Source: Acidobacteriota bacterium
Lineage (GTDB): Bacteria; Acidobacteriota; Terriglobia; UBA7540
Length of the DNA stretch: 18,241 bases
Direction: 5' to 3'
Assembly: GCA_021828225.1 (NCBI GenBank)
Contig: JAKASH010000004.1
Location: 1 to 18,241, forward strand
A model generated the notes under the pieces. That model did not search any database and was not told the origin of the DNA. It saw nothing but the letters and a program-made list of their open reading frames with translations. Each line of letters opens with the position of its first letter. Positions within the stretch are counted from its first letter, which is position 1. The position numbers were made by a program, and so were the translations under genes. Shown here in pieces: positions 15,473-18,241 of the stretch.

Positions 15473-16651
15473 ATGGAAAGACCACTCGATTTCGCAACGC
15501 TGGCCGTGCATGCTGGAGAAGCACCCTGTCCGGCCACGGGCGCGCTGGACACGCCGATCTATCAATCGACCACCTATGTCTCCGCCGATTCGGATGAGAT
15601 GGCTGCGGTCTATAGCGAACAGAAGCCCGGTTACATGTACACGCGCTATGGCAATCCCACGATCCACGCGCTGGAAGCAAAGTTGGCGGCGCTCGAAGAC
15701 GGTGAAGCCGCGCTGGCCACAGCTTCCGGCATGGCCGCGGTTTCAACGGCGATCCTCGGCCTCGTCAAAACGGGCGATCACGTGGTCGCGGCGCGCTCGA
15801 TTTATGGTGCCACGTACAATTTTCTCAACAGGAAGCTGCCACGGATGGGGGCCTCGGCAACGTTTGTCGAATCGGCGTGCGTGGAAGACTTTGAAGCAGC
15901 GCTGCGGCCCAACACGCGCTTGATCTATTTCGAGACCCCCAGCAATCCCGTGCTGGATGTCGTCGACATTGCCGCAGTCGCTGCGCTCGGCCGCGATCGC
16001 GGAATCCCGACCATGGTGGACAACACGTTTGCCTCACCCGCGCTTCAGCAGCCGTTACGGCTGGGCATTACCGCGGTGGTCCATTCGGCGACCAAGTATC
16101 TTTGCGGGCATGGCGACGCGATGGGCGGAGCGATCGTCGGGCCGCGCGATTACATCTCGCTTCTCATTCATGAAGTGATCCGCGATTACGGTGGTGTGAT
16201 CAGCCCCTTCAACGCCTGGCTGATTCTGCGCGGCATTCGCACTCTTCACTTGCGCATGCCCGCACACTGTTCGAACGCTCAGAAGGTCGCTGAATTCCTT
16301 GCCTTGCATCCCAAGGTCGAGCATGTTAACTATCCCGGCTTGCCAAGCCATCCGGGCCATGATGTGGCAAGGAAGCAGATGAGCGCCTTCGGAGCCATGA
16401 TCAGCTTTGAAGTGAAGGGCGGCTATGAAGGCGGCAAGCAGGTGATGGACCGCGTCAAGCTGTTCGCGCGCGCCGCCAGCCTGGGCGATACGCGTTCCCT
16501 CATTGTGCACCCCGCATCGACCAGCCACCGCGCTGTGCCGCCGGAGGAGCGCCGGGCCATCGGCATCACGGACGGGCTGGTGCGCTTGTCGGTGGGCATC
16601 GAAGCGGCGGCGGACCTGATCAGCGATCTGGACCAGTCCCTGCAGTTCTGA
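15473..16651 (+). CDS. Cys/Met-metabolism PLP-dependent enzyme (cystathionine gamma-synthase / O-acetylhomoserine sulfhydrylase / methionine gamma-lyase type)
   Basis: A 392-residue fold-type I PLP enzyme. K208 in HSATKYLCGHGDAMGG is the expected Schiff-base lysine; Y56 and R58 in YTRYGNPT contact the cofactor phosphate of the partner subunit, and D183 in VDNTF the pyridine nitrogen. SLIVHPASTSH and GLVRLSVGIE complete the substrate carboxylate site. The GHGD after the lysine is more like methionine gamma-lyases, but the position of the lyase-specific cysteine is alanine (A113 in YGATY), so strict lyase activity is doubtful. It should act on sulfur amino acids or their homoserine esters in the cytoplasm. 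The ATG at 15473 has GAGGTG four bases upstream, a good site. Paired inverted repeats lie just before it. Confidence 0.85.
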   Translation: MERPLDFATLAVHAGEAPCPATGALDTPIYQSTTYVSADSDEMAAVYSEQKPGYMYTRYGNPTIHALEAKLAALEDGEAALATASGMAAVSTAILGLVKTGDHVVAARSIYGATYNFLNRKLPRMGASATFVESACVEDFEAALRPNTRLIYFETPSNPVLDVVDIAAVAALGRDRGIPTMVDNTFASPALQQPLRLGITAVVHSATKYLCGHGDAMGGAIVGPRDYISLLIHEVIRDYGGVISPFNAWLILRGIRTLHLRMPAHCSNAQKVAEFLALHPKVEHVNYPGLPSHPGHDVARKQMSAFGAMISFEVKGGYEGGKQVMDRVKLFARAASLGDTRSLIVHPASTSHRAVPPEERRAIGITDGLVRLSVGIEAAADLISDLDQSLQF

Positions 16652-16755
16652 TCCGGCACGAAAGGCGGGACTTGTAATTTTTACGCACTGTTCGCGAAAG
16701 AAACAAGAGTTGCACAAACAGGGATTTTCGAGAGCGAAAGGCTTATTTAATATCC

Positions 16756-16768
16756 TTATTATCAATAA
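16756..16768. promoter_or_regulatory. A+T-rich palindrome, possible metalloregulator site
   Basis: TTATT-ATC-AATAA sits in a 38-base A+T-rich block (16742-16779) in otherwise G+C-rich DNA. Fur/Zur/PerR-family boxes are often A+T-rich palindromes, and a metal transporter follows, but the distance to its start is about 460 bases and no known box is matched. Confidence 0.2.
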
Positions 16769-16883
16769 CTTATATAAATGGCAAGGTTTTCTGCCGAAAA
16801 TCCCATGCGTCCCATCTGCAGGATTCCAAGATTGTATCTAGCCTAGTATGCAAGCCTAGTCCGACGGAGCCGAGGCCCGGCGG

Positions 16884-16930
16884 CCGGCAGAGAAACCATC
16901 GAAATTATGAATGCTGAAGTTTCTCGCCGG
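16884..16930 (+). terminator. Inverted repeat followed by five T, terminator-like
   Basis: CCGGCAGAGAAAC and GTTTCTCGCCGG pair over 12 bases with a single bulged A, around a 22-base loop, and TTTTT follows at 16931-16935. It reads as a + strand terminator or attenuator, about 230 bases after the PLP-enzyme gene and 300 before the metal transporter. The large loop makes it a modest candidate. Confidence 0.35.
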
Positions 16931-16957
16931 TTTTTGCTGCGCGGGCGCAAGCATTCG

Positions 16958-17029
16958 TGATGGCCGATTGGCGATTAAGCGATCGGGGCCGCCGCTCCGG
17001 CTCATCGCCATTCGCAATTCGCCATTCAC
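16958..17029. repeat. Long imperfect hairpin
   Basis: Bases 16958-16983 (GTGATGGCCGATTGGC, then GATTAAGCGAT) are an imperfect reverse complement of 17004-17029 (ATCGCCATTCGCAATTCG, then CCATTCAC), with a G+C-rich 20-base centre that can fold on itself. The right arm contains part of the tandem repeat. It resembles REP- or MITE-like hairpins; no coding potential. Confidence 0.5.
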
Positions 17030-17046
17030 AAATCGCCTTTCCCAAT
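17005..17046. repeat. Three tandem copies of a 14-base repeat
   Basis: TCGCCATTCGCAAT, TCGCCATTCACAAA and TCGCCTTTCCCAAT follow each other with an exact 14-base period; the second differs from the first at two positions and the third at three. Similar (GCGAATGGCGAAT)-like runs are seen in intergenic DNA of several bacterial groups. Confidence 0.65.
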
Positions 17047-17107
17047 TCATACTTTAGACATGGCAAGTCACAATTGATTTTCACTGGCTGCGTTTGAAGT
17101 GCGCGGG

Positions 17108-17236
17108 ATGTTTGCAGGCATGATTGTTATTTTGTCGTTGTCGCCGGTTGCCGGCGCGTCGCAAGGTTCGAGATGCATGCTCCGTCGATGCATCGAGGCG
17201 CGCGCCAGCCGGCAGAAACATAAGCTGAGCTCATGA
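17108..17236 (+). CDS. Possible short signal-peptide-like ORF overlapping the ABC ATPase start
   Basis: An ATG at 17108 opens 42 codons: a hydrophobic MIVILSLSPVAGAS that looks like a signal peptide with an AGAS cleavage-like end, followed by a basic, Cys-containing tail (SRCMLRRC). Its TGA overlaps the ATPase ATG by four bases (ATGA). The ribosome site is weak and the coding signal cannot be judged by eye, since the region is full of hairpins. It could be a real leader, a decayed start of a metal-binding-protein gene, or chance. Confidence 0.2.
   Translation: MFAGMIVILSLSPVAGASQGSRCMLRRCIEARASRQKHKLSS
17172..17194. promoter_or_regulatory. GATGCAT inverted pair just upstream of the metal transporter
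   Basis: GATGCAT (17172-17178) and GATGCATC (17187-17194) are both direct and inverted copies because the ATGCAT core is self-complementary; flanking TCGA and TCGAGG extend the symmetry with a small bulge. It lies 38 bases before the ATPase start, a plausible place for a repressor site or a start-masking hairpin. Confidence 0.25.
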
Positions 17237-17922
17237 GCGAAATTCTGCTGGAAGTCAGGAATTTCAGAGTGACTTTAGACGGCTCTCCGATCCTGTCGGA
17301 CCTGAACTTCACGGTCGATGAGGGTGAATTCCTCACCATCCTGGGCCCGAACGGGTCGGGAAAAACCGTATTAGTCAAGGCGCTCTTAGGGCTGCTGCCT
17401 TACAGCGGCGAGCTGAACTGGCGCAGGAAACCAAGGATCGGATACCTTCCGCAGGGCCTCAATCAAATGTCGGTAAGAGACATGCCGCTGACGGTAAAGG
17501 ATTTTTTCACTCTTAAGAAGCTGGGACGCGATGAGGTCTTGAACTATCTTTCTCTCGTCGGGTTGGAAAAGTCTGTCCTGAACAAGAGGGCAGGCTATCT
17601 GTCAGGCGGGGAATTCCAAAGGATGCTGGTCGCGTGGGTTCTCGCTTCGCGTCCAAACGTACTGTTTCTGGATGAGCCCACAACGGCCGTGGACATCGCC
17701 GGCGGCGAGACGATTTATTCGCTTTTGAGAGATGTCTGGCAAGAAGGGAAGCTGACCATCTTTAATGTCACCCATGACTTGAGCGTCGTGTTCGCGAATT
17801 CGACCCACGTCCTTTGCCTGTCAAGATTCGGACACCCTTGCTACGGCGTCCCGAAGGACGTGCTGACCCCGGAGGTGTTGAGTGATGTTTACGGAGCCGA
17901 TATCAAGTTTCACATCCACTAA
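17233..17922 (+). CDS. Metal (zinc/manganese-type) ABC transporter ATPase
   Basis: A 229-residue ABC ATPase. Walker A GPNGSGKT is at 38-45, the Q-loop Q74 in YLPQG, the signature LSGGE at 123-127, Walker B VLFLDEPT with D147/E148 at 143-150, and the switch histidine H181 in NVTHD. The C-terminal YGADIKFHIH resembles the histidine-bearing end of ZnuC/MntB-type ATPases, and an ABC-3 permease gene follows after 13 bases, so the complex should import zinc, manganese or iron. The start at 17233 gives a normal N-terminus; no good Shine-Dalgarno site precedes it, and a small ORF overlaps it by four bases. No substrate-binding protein gene lies immediately upstream; it may lie beyond the window. Confidence 0.85.
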   Translation: MSEILLEVRNFRVTLDGSPILSDLNFTVDEGEFLTILGPNGSGKTVLVKALLGLLPYSGELNWRRKPRIGYLPQGLNQMSVRDMPLTVKDFFTLKKLGRDEVLNYLSLVGLEKSVLNKRAGYLSGGEFQRMLVAWVLASRPNVLFLDEPTTAVDIAGGETIYSLLRDVWQEGKLTIFNVTHDLSVVFANSTHVLCLSRFGHPCYGVPKDVLTPEVLSDVYGADIKFHIH

Positions 17923-17935
17923 GGTGCTTTGATCG

Positions 17936-18241
17936 ATGACAAACCAACTGGTCCTGAGCCTGATCAGCGGAGTCTTCATTGCGGGTTCGGCCGCATACCT
18001 GGGGACTCTGATGCTATCGAAGAAAATGGCCGTGGTGGCCGGGCCGTTAGGACACCTTGCGCTGCCAGGAGCCGCGTTGGCCTTGGTCTACGGATTCAGC
18101 ATCTCCCTGGGCGCATTCCCGTTTGTCGTGGTTGGAATCCTGCTGATCTGGCTGCTCGAGATCAGGACAAAACTTCAGATGGAAGCCTTGACGGCCATCG
18201 TTTTTGCTACAGGAGTGGCAGCCGCTTTTCTTTTTCTGGCC
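17936..18241 (+). CDS. ABC-3 family metal transporter permease (5' part)
   Basis: The first 102 codons of a hydrophobic protein cut by the window end. At least three membrane segments are visible (VLSLISGVFIAGSAAYLG, then residues about 40-75, then from about 85). GTLMLSKKMAVVAGPLGHLALPG corresponds to the early motif of ZnuB/MntB-type permeases, often (R/K)(R/K)M-x3-GD-x-LxHxxLxG; here the Gly-Asp pair is Ala-Gly, while the His and final Gly are kept. The ATG at 17936 has AAGGTG about ten bases before it. It forms the membrane channel for the ATPase encoded 13 bases upstream. Confidence 0.82.
   Translation, partial: MTNQLVLSLISGVFIAGSAAYLGTLMLSKKMAVVAGPLGHLALPGAALALVYGFSISLGAFPFVVVGILLIWLLEIRTKLQMEALTAIVFATGVAAAFLFLA

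Larger units (their letters stand above)
16652..17232. other. Intergenic stretch rich in inverted and direct repeats
   Basis: The longest gap in the window. Reading left to right: palindromic TTCGCGAA (16691-16698); hairpin TTTCG-AGAG-CGAAA (16726-16739); an A+T-rich block with TTATT-ATC-AATAA (16756-16768); a direct repeat AGCCTAGT at 16840 and 16853; three adjacent hairpins (16884-17029); a 14-base tandem repeat (17005-17046); a CGCCGG-TTG-CCGGCG hairpin (17142-17156); and a GATGCAT pair (17172-17194). No convincing protein gene lies in it except a possible 42-codon ORF at its 3' end. An ORF on the - strand at 16856-17050 is made of these repeats and is not credible. Confidence 0.7.

Noticed and set aside
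16055..16765. A 236-codon - strand ORF over the PLP-enzyme 3' part
   Set aside because: Antisense to conserved active-site codons, including the PLP lysine, and no recognisable product.
17005..17046. CRISPR-like array
   Set aside because: The units are contiguous 14-mers without spacers, and no cas genes are present.
16856..17050. A 64-codon - strand ORF in the repeat-rich gap
   Set aside because: Its N-terminal residues are a translation of the 14-base tandem repeat, and the rest comes from hairpin arms.

Overview
This 18.2 kb window looks like a piece of a G+C-rich bacterial chromosome, most likely Acidobacteriota. The assignment is an inference from four things: futalosine-pathway menaquinone genes, a small acidic LysW-like zinc ribbon, a secreted carboxypeptidase-regulatory-domain protein, and a short hairpin with a CGGCTGAAGCCG-type core, which I recall as common in acidobacterial intergenic DNA. 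No phage, transposase, CRISPR array, rRNA or tRNA was recognised. Most of the window is housekeeping or core metabolism.

Layout. Bases 1-3667 (+ strand) hold the 3' end of mqnA, then mqnC (futalosine menaquinone pathway), then galT and galK (Leloir galactose pathway), closely packed. Bases 3625-8906 are on the - strand: a purine/cytosine-type NCS1 permease; a secreted PIG-L/LmbE-type deacetylase with a long beta-rich N-terminal part; a zinc-ribbon membrane protein whose start overlaps the deacetylase stop (ATGA) and whose 3' end overlaps galK; and an unrecognised 268-residue protein. Bases 9156-14564 (+) hold purF, lepB, purM, purN and tyrS: de novo purine synthesis with a signal peptidase I gene inside the cluster. 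Bases 14640-15249 (-) hold a LysW-like zinc ribbon overlapping a small secreted domain protein. A Cys/Met-metabolism PLP enzyme follows on the + strand (15473-16651).

The last part is a 580-base intergenic stretch unusually rich in inverted and direct repeats (16652-17232), followed by a zinc/manganese-type ABC transporter: the ATPase and the first 102 codons of an ABC-3 permease, cut by the window edge. No substrate-binding protein gene lies upstream of the ATPase. A 42-codon signal-peptide-like ORF ends with a 4-base overlap on the ATPase start.

Within the limits of reading by eye, no clearly new multi-gene system is visible. The parts most worth a second look are the hairpin-rich region before the metal transporter, the LysW-like protein that lacks the usual terminal Gly-Glu, the paired inverted repeats before the PLP enzyme, and the deacetylase/zinc-ribbon membrane pair.
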